Below are positions 20,459 through 27,769 of a stretch of 34,705 nucleotides of DNA, in pieces (position 1 is the stretch's first letter; the number at the start of each line of letters is the position of its first letter). The DNA lies in assembly GCA_945787655.1 (NCBI GenBank), contig CALZIJ010000015.1, positions 1 through 34,705 on the forward strand. The letters run 5' to 3'. A model generated the notes under the pieces. That model made no database searches and was not told the DNA's origin. It saw nothing but the letters and a program-made list of their open reading frames with translations. Made by a program: the position numbers and the translations under genes. The DNA comes from Nitrospiria bacterium. Lineage in GTDB: Bacteria > Nitrospirota > Nitrospiria > SBBL01 > JAADHI01.

Positions 20459-21181
20459 ATGGACATCACCGACATCACACCGGATCAAGTGGTTTTTTGG
20501 CAATGGGGTGTGTTCTCTCTCAACGCGACACTGCTTTACACCTGGGGGGTCATGCTGTTTTTGACCCTTGGGGCGTGGTGTATCACCCGAAGGATTTCAT
20601 CCGATGTTCAAATTCCCCGATGGCAAAACCTTCTGGAAATCATCGTGGCCGCGATAGATGAACAAATCCACGAAGTCAGCGGTGAAAAGTCCGGCCCCTA
20701 TCTTCCTTTTATCGGAACGATTTTTATTTTTATCGCCGTGTCGAACCTCCTGGCGGTCGTGCCAGGTTTTATCCCGCCGACAGGCTCGCTTTCGACGACG
20801 ACGGCCCTCGCGCTGGCCGTCTTTGTGTCCGTCCCCTTGTTCGGGATCTCCCGGCAGGGATTCGGCGGATACTTGAAAAACTACATCCAGCCGACGCTCT
20901 TCATGCTGCCCTTTAATATCATGGGGGAGTTTTCACGCACCCTTGCGCTCGCTGTCCGGCTTTTTGGCAACGTGATGAGCGGCGTGAAAATCGGCGCGAT
21001 CCTGCTGGCCATCGCGCCGTTATTCTTCCCCATCATCATGCAGATTTTGGGACTGCTCACGGGACTGATTCAGGCCTACATTTTCGCCATTCTGGCCCTG
21101 GTCTATATTGCATCGGCCACACGCGCGCATCATGAAAAAGAGACAGAGACATTTAAAAAAGGAGAAAAAACAGATGGATAG
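20459..21181 (+). CDS. atpB: N-ATPase Fo subunit a
   Basis: 240 residues with five to six membrane helices. The essential stator arginine is R167 in LALAVRLFGNVMSG, facing the c-ring carboxylate. Other family blocks are FIFIAVSNLLAVVPGFIPPTGSLSTT-like text around residues 90-114 and LIQAYIFAILALVYIASA near the end. It forms the two ion half-channels. It overlaps atpE by 8 nt. A short ribosome site (AAAGGGCAAC) precedes the ATG. Confidence 0.95.
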   Translation: MDITDITPDQVVFWQWGVFSLNATLLYTWGVMLFLTLGAWCITRRISSDVQIPRWQNLLEIIVAAIDEQIHEVSGEKSGPYLPFIGTIFIFIAVSNLLAVVPGFIPPTGSLSTTTALALAVFVSVPLFGISRQGFGGYLKNYIQPTLFMLPFNIMGEFSRTLALAVRLFGNVMSGVKIGAILLAIAPLFFPIIMQILGLLTGLIQAYIFAILALVYIASATRAHHEKETETFKKGEKTDG

Positions 21182-21452
21182 CATCAGTTTAATTGGTATG
21201 GCGTCGATCATCTCGGCGGGATTGACCATCGGTTTGGGTTCCATCGGCCCGGCGCTCGGCGAAGGCCGGGCGGTGGCGGAAGCCCTGAGCGCCATCGCGC
21301 AGCAGCCGGATGAAAAGGCGACGATTACGCGCACGCTCTTCGTGGGTTTGGCGATGGTGGAGTCCACGGCCATTTATTGCTTTGTGGTGACGATGATCCT
21401 GCTTTTCGCCAACCCGTTCTGGAATTATGTGATTGCCAAAGCCGGAGGGTAG
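21174..21452 (+). CDS. atpE: N-ATPase Fo subunit c, two-carboxylate type
   Basis: 92 residues, two membrane helices. Helix 1 has GLGSIGPALGEGRAVAEAL with Glu30 at the place of Gln32 in Ilyobacter c. Helix 2 has MVESTAIYCF with Glu63, Ser64, Thr65 and Tyr68, matching the ESTxxxY ion-site signature. Two carboxylates plus ESTxxxY occur in sodium-driven Fusobacterium c-rings and also in N-type rings. The N-type ring of Burkholderia pseudomallei was reported proton-specific with 17 subunits, so ion choice cannot be fixed from sequence. GGAG 9 nt before the ATG at 21174 sets the start inside the end of atpB. Confidence 0.95.
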   Translation: MDSISLIGMASIISAGLTIGLGSIGPALGEGRAVAEALSAIAQQPDEKATITRTLFVGLAMVESTAIYCFVVTMILLFANPFWNYVIAKAGG

Positions 21453-21455
21453 TTT

Positions 21456-22277
21456 GTGCTGATCGATGGGTTTACCGTCATTGTGCAGATCATTAATTTT
21501 CTGGTCCTGGTGGCGCTTCTGAAGTTTTTTTTATACGGCCCGATTCTCGGGGCGATGGACGCGCGGGAGCGGAAAATCGCCGCGCGCCTTGAAGCCGCAA
21601 AGGCCGAAGAGCGGGAAGCAAAAAAGCAGGCATCGGCCTTCCGTAAAAAAAATGAAGACTGGGCTCAGCAGCAGGAGTCCCTTTTCGCCAAAGCCGCCCA
21701 AACTGCCGACGCGCAAAAAACAAAAATGATACAAGAGGCGCACGCGGAGGTTGATGGCCTTCGGGCCAAGTGGCAAACGTCAATGGAACAGCAAAAAAAG
21801 GCTTTTCTGGAAGATTTGAGGCATAGGGTGATTCATCAGGTCTACGCGACGGCGCGTCGGGTCTTGCATGATCTGGCCAATCAGGATCTGGAAACCCAGA
21901 TGTTTTCGGCCTTGATGACGCATCTGGAAGGGATGAGCGGGAAGGAATGGAAATCGTTTATCGAAGGCATGACGGACCAAAACGCTAAAATCATCATCGA
22001 AAGCGTGTTTGAACTCTCCGCCACGCAGCGCGCGCAAATCACAAAGCTCATGCATGACCATCTTTCTGAAGATATTCATCTTGTTTTTGAAACCTGCGCC
22101 GATTCCATTTGCGGCATCACAATCAGACCGCCGGGGAAAAAGATGGCGTGGCACCTGGACGATTATTTAACGGCCCTCGAAACCGAAATCAAAAAAGCCG
22201 TTGAATCCGCGCAAGGTGTGAAACGTCGCGGCAAACACAAACCCGTCATGAAACATCATGATACGTTGGAGTCCTAA
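21456..22277 (+). CDS. atpF: N-ATPase Fo subunit b with delta-like C-terminus
   Basis: 273 residues, far longer than the usual ~160. One membrane helix (~7-28, TVIVQIINFLVLVALLKFFL) is followed by a long charged coiled coil (~35-140). A C-terminal region (~150-255) includes IIIESVFELSATQRAQITKL and SICGITIRPPGKKMAWHLDD, which resembles the C-terminal part of subunit delta. No separate atpH exists in the operon, so this b subunit probably also supplies the delta function of holding F1 to the stator, as described for N-ATPases. GTG start three bases after the atpE stop. The final ~20 residues are basic and His-rich. Confidence 0.9.
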   Translation: MLIDGFTVIVQIINFLVLVALLKFFLYGPILGAMDARERKIAARLEAAKAEEREAKKQASAFRKKNEDWAQQQESLFAKAAQTADAQKTKMIQEAHAEVDGLRAKWQTSMEQQKKAFLEDLRHRVIHQVYATARRVLHDLANQDLETQMFSALMTHLEGMSGKEWKSFIEGMTDQNAKIIIESVFELSATQRAQITKLMHDHLSEDIHLVFETCADSICGITIRPPGKKMAWHLDDYLTALETEIKKAVESAQGVKRRGKHKPVMKHHDTLES

Positions 22278-23900
22278 ATGAAGAAAAAAGACCCGGAACT
22301 CGCATCGGTGCTGGATAGCGCTTTTTCGGATCTCGAAAAAGGTTTGAAGCAACACCGGACCGCGCTTCGGGCCCAAGCCGTCGGAACCGTCGATTTCGTC
22401 GGACAAGGCATTGCCCGTGTCAAGGGCCTGTCCGGCGTCAAGGCGGAAGAGCTGCTCAGTTTTCAAAATGACGTGCTGGGCGTGGCCTTTAATCTCGATC
22501 AATCCGAGGTCGGCGTGATTTTACTGGACAAGGGCGAAATGCTGACAGCGGATTCCGAAGTGCGGCCGACGGGGCGGGTGCTGGATGTCCCCGTGGGCGA
22601 TGCCCTGCTGGGCCGGGTGGTCGATGCCCTGGGACGGCCGCTCGACAACCGGGGCCCCATCGAAACCTCACTGCGTCGGCCTGTTGAACGGGAGGCCCCG
22701 CCCATTATGGACCGCGCGCCGGTCTCTGTGCCGCTTCAAACCGGCATCAAGGTCGTCGATGCCCTGATTCCCATTGGTCGGGGACAGCGGGAATTGATTT
22801 TAGGCGACCGCCAGACAGGGAAGACGGCCATTGCCGTCGACGCCCTGATCCATCAAAAAGGGAAGGGCGTGGTGGGGATCTACTGCGCCATCGGGAAACG
22901 CGGATCGGCTGTGGCCAAGGTCTTGGCGACACTGAAAAAACATGAGGCGATGTCCCATTGTGTCGTTGTGGCGACGACAGGCGAAGACCCGCCGGGTTTG
23001 CAGTTCACCGCGCCCTATGCCGCCACGACGATGGCCGAATATTTTATGGCCGAGGGCCGGGATGTTCTGATTGTGTACGACGATCTGACGGAGCACGCCC
23101 GGGCCTATCGGCAGCTGTCCCTGCTTTTGCGCCGCCCGCCGGGACGGGAGGCCTACCCCGGCGACATTTTTTACATCCATTCCCGCCTGTTGGAGCGGGC
23201 GACCCATCTGAATGAAAGCCTGGGCGGCGGATCGCTCACCGCCTTGCCGATCCTGGAGACGGAGGCCCAAAACATTGCCGCCTTTATTCCGACAAACCTG
23301 GTGTCCATTACCGACGGGCAGATTTATCTCTCGCCGGATTTGTTTCAAAAAGGACAGCTGCCCGCTGTTCATGCCGGGAAATCCGTTTCGCGCGTCGGCG
23401 GCAAGGCGCAGCTTCCGGCCTACCGGGCTGTCGCGGGAGACCTGCGCATCTCATACGCGCAATTCGAGGAATTGGAAGCTTTCTCCCGTTTTGGCACCCG
23501 CCTGGATGAAGCCACCCGGAAAACCCTGGATCACGGCCGCCGGGTGCGGGAAATTTTAAAGCAGCCGCAATATGAAGCCATGACCGCAACGCAGCAAGTG
23601 AGCGCGCTCGTGGCGGTCAACAGCGGACTGCTGGACACCATCCCGATAGAACAAATCGCCGAAGCGGAAAAGGACATTGTTCAGCATGTTGAGCAGACCC
23701 TGCCCAAGGTATGCGAGCGTATTAACAACGGAGAAAAGCTGAAGCCAGAGGATTTGGAAAAGCTGCTTCAGGCCGCGAAGGACGCGCTCAAAAAATTCGA
23801 TGCAGCACATGAGGAGGGAGAGACCCTCAAGAAGGAGGAGAAGGCGGAATGGAAACCCTCGAATCGCTCAAAAAAAGAATTAAAACCACCGAAGACCTGA
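22278..23900 (+). CDS. atpA: N-ATPase F1 subunit alpha
   Basis: 540 residues, about 30 longer than typical. The regulatory nucleotide P-loop is GDRQTGKT (176-183). Also visible are [13 protein letters not shown] before it, [29 protein letters not shown], and the [10 protein letters not shown] signature. It forms the hexamer with beta. The last ~30 residues ([20 protein letters not shown] and on) are a highly charged tail. The last 52 nt overlap atpG, an unusually long overlap that encodes much of that tail, so the tail may be a by-product of the overlap. The ATG directly abuts the atpF stop. Confidence 0.95.
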   Translation: MKKKDPELASVLDSAFSDLEKGLKQHRTALRAQAVGTVDFVGQGIARVKGLSGVKAEELLSFQNDVLGVAFNLDQSEVGVILLDKGEMLTADSEVRPTGRVLDVPVGDALLGRVVDALGRPLDNRGPIETSLRRPVEREAPPIMDRAPVSVPLQTGIKVVDALIPIGRGQRELILGDRQTGKTAIAVDALIHQKGKGVVGIYCAIGKRGSAVAKVLATLKKHEAMSHCVVVATTGEDPPGLQFTAPYAATTMAEYFMAEGRDVLIVYDDLTEHARAYRQLSLLLRRPPGREAYPGDIFYIHSRLLERATHLNESLGGGSLTALPILETEAQNIAAFIPTNLVSITDGQIYLSPDLFQKGQLPAVHAGKSVSRVGGKAQLPAYRAVAGDLRISYAQFEELEAFSRFGTRLDEATRKTLDHGRRVREILKQPQYEAMTATQQVSALVAVNSGLLDTIPIEQIAEAEKDIVQHVEQTLPKVCERINNGEKLKPEDLEKLLQAAKDALKKFDAAHEEGETLKKEEKAEWKPSNRSKKELKPPKT

Positions 23901-24730
23901 AATCGGTCGTGAAGACAATGAAGGCGCTGGCAGCGGTCAACATTCGTCAATACGAAGAGGCCGTCGCCTCGCTCTCGGAATACCACCGGACAATCGATTT
24001 GGGCTTGCAGGTCGTTTTGCGCAGCGGGGCCGGACATGCCGTGATTGCGCGGCTGGCTCCGAAGAAGCGGCTCGGCATCGCCGTACTCGGATCGGACCAG
24101 GGCATGTGCGGCCAGCTGAATGACCAGATTGTGGCGCACGCCATTGAAACCGTGAACGCGATCGGGGTACCGCGGGAGCACCGCACCCTGGTCGCTGTGG
24201 GGACGCGTGCGGCGGCCGGGCTGGAAGACGCGGGGTTTACGGTTTCGGAAACCCTGCCCGTGCCCAGCTCTCCCGCCGCAATGACCACGATGGTTCAGGA
24301 GGTATTAGTCGGGATCGAGGCCTGGCAGGCGCCCCGTGGAATCGATCAAATCATGCTTGTCTATCATCAATTTCGATCCGGCGCAAATACCCGTCCGCAC
24401 AGCCAGAAGCTGCTTCCCGTGGACCAGGAGTGGCTGCATGATTTAAAACAAAAAAAATGGGCCTCCCGCTGCCTTCCTGCTTTTACAATGGCGGCGAAGC
24501 CGCTTTTTTCCGCCCTGATCCGCCAGTATCTTTTTGTCTCGATTTACCGGGCCTTTGCCGAATCACTCGCCAGCGAAAATGCAAACCGCCTTGCTTCCAT
24601 GCAGGGCGCGGAACGCAATATCGGCGAGCAGCTCGAAGCCTTGCAGGCGGATTTTCATCGCCAGCGTCAAATGACGATCACCGAGGAATTGCTCGACATT
24701 GTTTCGGGTTTTGAGGCCCTGAACGACTAA
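23849..24730 (+). CDS. atpG: N-ATPase F1 subunit gamma
   Basis: 293 residues. The N-terminal coiled-coil helix [20 protein letters not shown] and the core [18 protein letters not shown] are typical of gamma. The C-terminal helix ([20 protein letters not shown] and onward) completes the shaft. It rotates inside alpha3-beta3 and joins the c-ring. AAGGAGGAG precedes the ATG within the 3' end of atpA. This is the last gene of the operon in the canonical N-type order D-C-Q-R-B-E-F-A-G. A 134-nt gap to the next gene holds a 6-bp hairpin (24765-24781) but no clear terminator. Confidence 0.93.
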   Translation: METLESLKKRIKTTEDLKSVVKTMKALAAVNIRQYEEAVASLSEYHRTIDLGLQVVLRSGAGHAVIARLAPKKRLGIAVLGSDQGMCGQLNDQIVAHAIETVNAIGVPREHRTLVAVGTRAAAGLEDAGFTVSETLPVPSSPAAMTTMVQEVLVGIEAWQAPRGIDQIMLVYHQFRSGANTRPHSQKLLPVDQEWLHDLKQKKWASRCLPAFTMAAKPLFSALIRQYLFVSIYRAFAESLASENANRLASMQGAERNIGEQLEALQADFHRQRQMTITEELLDIVSGFEALND

Positions 24731-24864
24731 ATTCCCGAAACAATTAAAATACTTCATTTGTCTAAATCGCTGCTTGCGATTGACCTGATGGGTATGCCAC
24801 ACTTTGATTATGACTTGTGTTGAAACGATTCTGACGGGTTTCAAATTGAAGAGGAGCACCCAAG

Positions 24865-25620
24865 ATGAAATTTCAATCCCCTTTTTATCCCGATGCGCTG
24901 ACAGCCTTTAAAAAATCACGGTTTTTTTCCGGACTGAACCAGCAGGAAATCGAAACCATGCTGCAAGGTTTTCTACGGGAAACCTGGAAAAAGGGCAGTA
25001 TTTTTCCTTCTCAGCAAACGCTTGAACGCTTTCGCGTGCTCATCAAGGGCCGAATTGAAATGATCAAAATGCATCCGGACACCGGGCGTGAATTGACGGT
25101 CATGCTGCTGAACCCCGGAGACGCCTTTGATGTTGTGACGCTGGTGGACGGCAAGGCGCATGACGTCATCCCTCAGGCCCTGGATGATCTGGAAGTGCTT
25201 TCCGTGCCGATGTCCACCGTCCGGAACTGGATCAATGTCCACCCTGCGTTTAATCAAACCTTGTTGCCCTATCTGGGTGAGCAGATGCGGACCCTGGAAA
25301 ATTTGGCGGCCGATCTGGCCCTTCACGACACCGTGACCCGTCTCGGAAAAGTCATCATGCGTCATGCCGTGCCGGGAGATATGGTGGCCGAACCCCACGC
25401 GACGCCGGTCAAACTCGTCCACAATCTTTCTCATGAAACACTCGCCCGGATGACGGGCTCCGTCCGCGTTGTGGTGAGCCGGCACATCCAGCACTGGAAA
25501 GAACAGGGGACGGTGGATGTCCGCCGGAAAGAATTGGCGATCCGTGATCTAGGAGAATTGGTCTCTCCCGAATTAAAAGAACCTCAAGAGATTAAAGGAA
25601 ATCGCAATGCCATTCCCTGA
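24865..25620 (+). CDS. Crp/Fnr-family transcriptional regulator without cysteines
   Basis: 251 residues. The cyclic-nucleotide-type beta-barrel spans ~15-135 (FRVLIKGRIEMIKMHPDTGR, ELTVMLLNPGDAFDVVTLVD), then the dimer helix and a winged helix-turn-helix (VHNLSHETLARMTGSVRVVV, SRHIQHWKEQGTVDVRRKEL). There is no Cys residue at all, which rules out an FNR iron-sulfur sensor. The ligand could be a cyclic nucleotide or small redox molecule. The ~25-residue charged C-terminal extension is unassigned. It starts 134 nt after the ATPase operon and leads the following stress genes, so it may control either side; this is inferred from position. Confidence 0.88.
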   Translation: MKFQSPFYPDALTAFKKSRFFSGLNQQEIETMLQGFLRETWKKGSIFPSQQTLERFRVLIKGRIEMIKMHPDTGRELTVMLLNPGDAFDVVTLVDGKAHDVIPQALDDLEVLSVPMSTVRNWINVHPAFNQTLLPYLGEQMRTLENLAADLALHDTVTRLGKVIMRHAVPGDMVAEPHATPVKLVHNLSHETLARMTGSVRVVVSRHIQHWKEQGTVDVRRKELAIRDLGELVSPELKEPQEIKGNRNAIP

Positions 25621-25736
25621 CGCCGACTTTCTTTTCCCTTTTTCAAAAATATTTTTCAGTTTTGTGACTTAGGTATCAGACGCCTTTTTCCCCGTGCTTT
25701 AAACTGAAACTATGCATTAAAAAGAGGTCAATTTCG

Positions 25737-26249
25737 ATGAAAAACCAAGGGTATTGCATCGCCCTTTATAAAACCGTGGAAGCCGCTGAAAAGGTTTTTT
25801 CCGCTCTTGAGCAAACCCGTTTCGACTTGTGTACGGTTTCAGTCGCCGGCAAACAACCTCTTCGGGAAGAACAGATTTTTGGCTATTGTCATGACGCGGG
25901 GCAGGTAAAATGCTGGGGCAGGCTGAGTCCATTTTGGAACCGGGCTTTAGATCGCTTATCCGGTTTTGCATTTTATATCGTCTCCAATGAAGGGCTCATC
26001 ATTGTGGTCGGCCCGCTGGTTTCAACGATGATGCGGGGACTCAAAGAAGGTCCTGAAACGAAATACAGTCCGATTCGCGTGGCGCTTTCACGAATCGGAG
26101 TATCTTCCGGGAATGTGGATCTTTATGAATCCATGCTGAACGCCAATGCATTCCTTATTTTGGAACAAGGCACGCAGGATGAAATACATCGGGTGCATGA
26201 CCTCCTGATGCATCATGACGCAATGGACGTAACGATTCACTACGGATAA
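25737..26249 (+). CDS. GSP17M-like hypothetical protein
   Basis: 170 residues. The N-terminus (CIALYKTVEAAEKVFSALEQ) has the pattern of general-stress-17M/DUF1269-type proteins: a beta strand followed by a helix for adjacent-sensing. A central hydrophobic region FAFYIVSNEGLIIVVGPLVS follows, then IGVSSGNVDLYESMLNANAF and LILEQGTQDEIHRVHDLLMH at the end. These proteins are of unknown function and associate with stress. Here the usual Gly-rich transmembrane hairpin is replaced by the central block. The nearest neighbours are the Crp-type gene and hsp20. The AT-rich 116-nt gap before it has a 12-bp A/T palindrome (within 25647-25660) but no clear promoter. Confidence 0.6.
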   Translation: MKNQGYCIALYKTVEAAEKVFSALEQTRFDLCTVSVAGKQPLREEQIFGYCHDAGQVKCWGRLSPFWNRALDRLSGFAFYIVSNEGLIIVVGPLVSTMMRGLKEGPETKYSPIRVALSRIGVSSGNVDLYESMLNANAFLILEQGTQDEIHRVHDLLMHHDAMDVTIHYG

Positions 26250-26264
26250 AACAAGGAGAATATC

Positions 26265-26630
26265 ATGAATCGATACTTTATTTATTTAATCGGTTTAATA
26301 TGCGCCGTTTCTTTCTCAACGGGAACCGCAACGGCTGTTGATTTAGAATCCATTCAAATCCGGGAAGCGCAGCAGACGCAAGAGATGGATCAGGAACGGG
26401 ATATGTTCGGATGGGAATTAATGACGCCCGAAGAACGTGATGCGCACCGCGCCAAGTTGCGCAGCTTGAAGACAAAGGAAGAACGGGAAGCCTATCGCAT
26501 GGCGCATCATCAAAAAATGCAGGAACGGGCCAAGGAAAAAGGCGTGACTCTGCCGGAGATGCCCATGCATCGGGGCCGTGGCATGGGCCCGGGCGGCGGC
26601 ATGGGGGGCGGCGGGGGCCGGAACCGCTGA
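26265..26630 (+). CDS. small periplasmic Met/Gly/Arg-rich protein
   Basis: 121 residues. MNRYFIYLIGLICAVSFSTG then TATAVD is a Sec signal peptide. The mature part has LMTPEERDAHRAKLRSLKTK, then EEREAYRMAHHQKMQERAKE and a Gly-rich tail with MPMHRGRGMGPGGGMGGGGG. Similar small proteins with an LMTPEER block are common but uncharacterised. The His/Met-rich helix could bind metal, but that is a guess. SD-like AAGGAG precedes the ATG. It is 15 nt after the previous gene and probably co-transcribed with it. Confidence 0.65.
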   Translation: MNRYFIYLIGLICAVSFSTGTATAVDLESIQIREAQQTQEMDQERDMFGWELMTPEERDAHRAKLRSLKTKEEREAYRMAHHQKMQERAKEKGVTLPEMPMHRGRGMGPGGGMGGGGGRNR

Positions 26631-26731
26631 CATGATTACACGGGATTAAATCATGAAATCCGAACAATAAATAGGGTTGCCCTGAATATCTTCGGAACAA
26701 CGGCTGCCCGCAAAATCAAGGAGGAGACACC

Positions 26732-27232
26732 ATGTCAAAGGTCGATGTGAAAAAAAATGAAAGCAAGGGCTTGATGACCCGAAGGCCATTTTCTGATCTC
26801 AGGCGGATGGAACGGGAAATGGAAAGAATCTTCGGAGACGGCCCCTGGGGCCGATTTGGCTTTGGCTGGCCCCGGCGGTCACAGCTTGTGGATGTACCGG
26901 AAATCATTGAACCGGTCATCGATGTCTATGAGGAAAAGGGCGAAGTGGTCGTGAAAGCGGAGATTCCGGGAATAGAAAAAGAAGATTTGGAGATCAACCT
27001 TTCAGACAATATTCTGACCATTAAAGGAGAGAAAAAGAAGGAAGAGGAAATCAAGGAAGAAGGTTATTACTGTTCGGAACGCAGCTTTGGTTCCTTTTCG
27101 CGAACATTCGAAATTCCACGGGACATTGTGGCGGACAAGGTCAGCGCCCAGTTCAACAAAGGCGTGCTCGAAATCCGGCTCCCCAAAACAGAAGAAACAA
27201 AACGCAAGGAAACAAAAATAAAGGTCAAATGA
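26732..27232 (+). CDS. small heat-shock protein, Hsp20 family
   Basis: 166 residues. The alpha-crystallin domain covers ~60-152 (VVVKAEIPGIEKEDLEINLS, ILTIKGEKKKE, SFGSFSRTFEIPRDI) and ends with the conserved GVLEIRLPK. The short N-terminus has REMERIFGDGPWGRFG and the C-terminus is lysine-rich. It is an ATP-independent holdase against unfolding proteins. AAGGAGGAG precedes the ATG. A strong hairpin follows the stop. No CIRCE or ROSE-type element was recognised upstream. Confidence 0.93.
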   Translation: MSKVDVKKNESKGLMTRRPFSDLRRMEREMERIFGDGPWGRFGFGWPRRSQLVDVPEIIEPVIDVYEEKGEVVVKAEIPGIEKEDLEINLSDNILTIKGEKKKEEEIKEEGYYCSERSFGSFSRTFEIPRDIVADKVSAQFNKGVLEIRLPKTEETKRKETKIKVK

Positions 27233-27236
27233 CTGC

Positions 27237-27278
27237 ATGCCGCTGTTTTCAGTGCTGACGCGCGGAAAACAGCGGCAT
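27237..27278 (+). terminator. strong hairpin after hsp20
   Basis: ATGCCGCTGTTTTC (27237-27250) and its exact complement (27265-27278) form a 14-bp perfect stem with a 14-nt loop, starting 5 nt after the hsp20 stop. No T-run follows, so it may be a processing or mRNA-stabilising hairpin rather than an intrinsic terminator. Confidence 0.5.
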
Positions 27279-27306
27279 CTTCAAAATGCTTGAAAGGGTC
27301 GAGCGA

Positions 27307-27741
27307 ATGAGCAATGAAGAAGGATTGGGTCCGGTCATCTGGCGCGGTCATCCCGCCTGGTCCGAGTATGTCTTTTTATGGTTTTTCAGTATTATTTTTG
27401 CCGCGCGGGCCGGCCTTGCCCTTTGGATGGGACAGAAAAGCAGCACGCTCGTCTTCGGGCTGGGTGTTGCGCTTTTTGTGGGGACGGCACTCTTTCTGCG
27501 GCAGCGGACTTCGTATGCCGTGACGCGTCATGATGTTTATAAATCAAAGGGACTTCTTGGCAAAACAAACCGGACCATTCCGATTCAGGAAATTAGTGAA
27601 GTCAAGGTCCGGCAGGGACCGCTTGACCGTTTTTTCGGCATCGGCGCCATCGTCCTGAAAAGCAAGTCAGGAAAGGCTGAACGGCTGATCGGCGTCAAGG
27701 ATCCGGACGTTGTTGACCTTAAAATCAAGGCCTTGCTTTGA
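27307..27741 (+). CDS. bacterial PH-domain (bPH2) membrane protein
   Basis: 144 residues. Two membrane helices lie near the N-terminus (EYVFLWFFSIIFAARAGLAL; LVFGLGVALFVGTALFL). A YdbT-type bacterial PH domain then reads TSYAVTRHDVYKSKGLLGKT, IPIQEISEVKVRQGPLDRFF and GAIVLKSKSGKAERLIGVKD. These proteins are thought to help envelope stability and lipid or peptide binding. The frame opens at an ATG at 27286, inside the post-hsp20 region. AAGG nine nt before the ATG at 27307 supports the shorter start. It lies 28 nt before glgP. Confidence 0.82.
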   Translation: MSNEEGLGPVIWRGHPAWSEYVFLWFFSIIFAARAGLALWMGQKSSTLVFGLGVALFVGTALFLRQRTSYAVTRHDVYKSKGLLGKTNRTIPIQEISEVKVRQGPLDRFFGIGAIVLKSKSGKAERLIGVKDPDVVDLKIKALL

Positions 27742-27769
27742 AAAAATTAACGAAACGGGAGAGAGATCC

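Noticed and set aside
24765-24781. AATCGC/GCGATT hairpin after atpG as terminator
   Set aside because: Only 6 bp and no T-run.
25668-25682. Crp-type operator (TGTGA...TATCA) before the GSP17M-like gene
   Set aside because: Only one half-site matches the consensus and the regulator's own binding motif is unknown.
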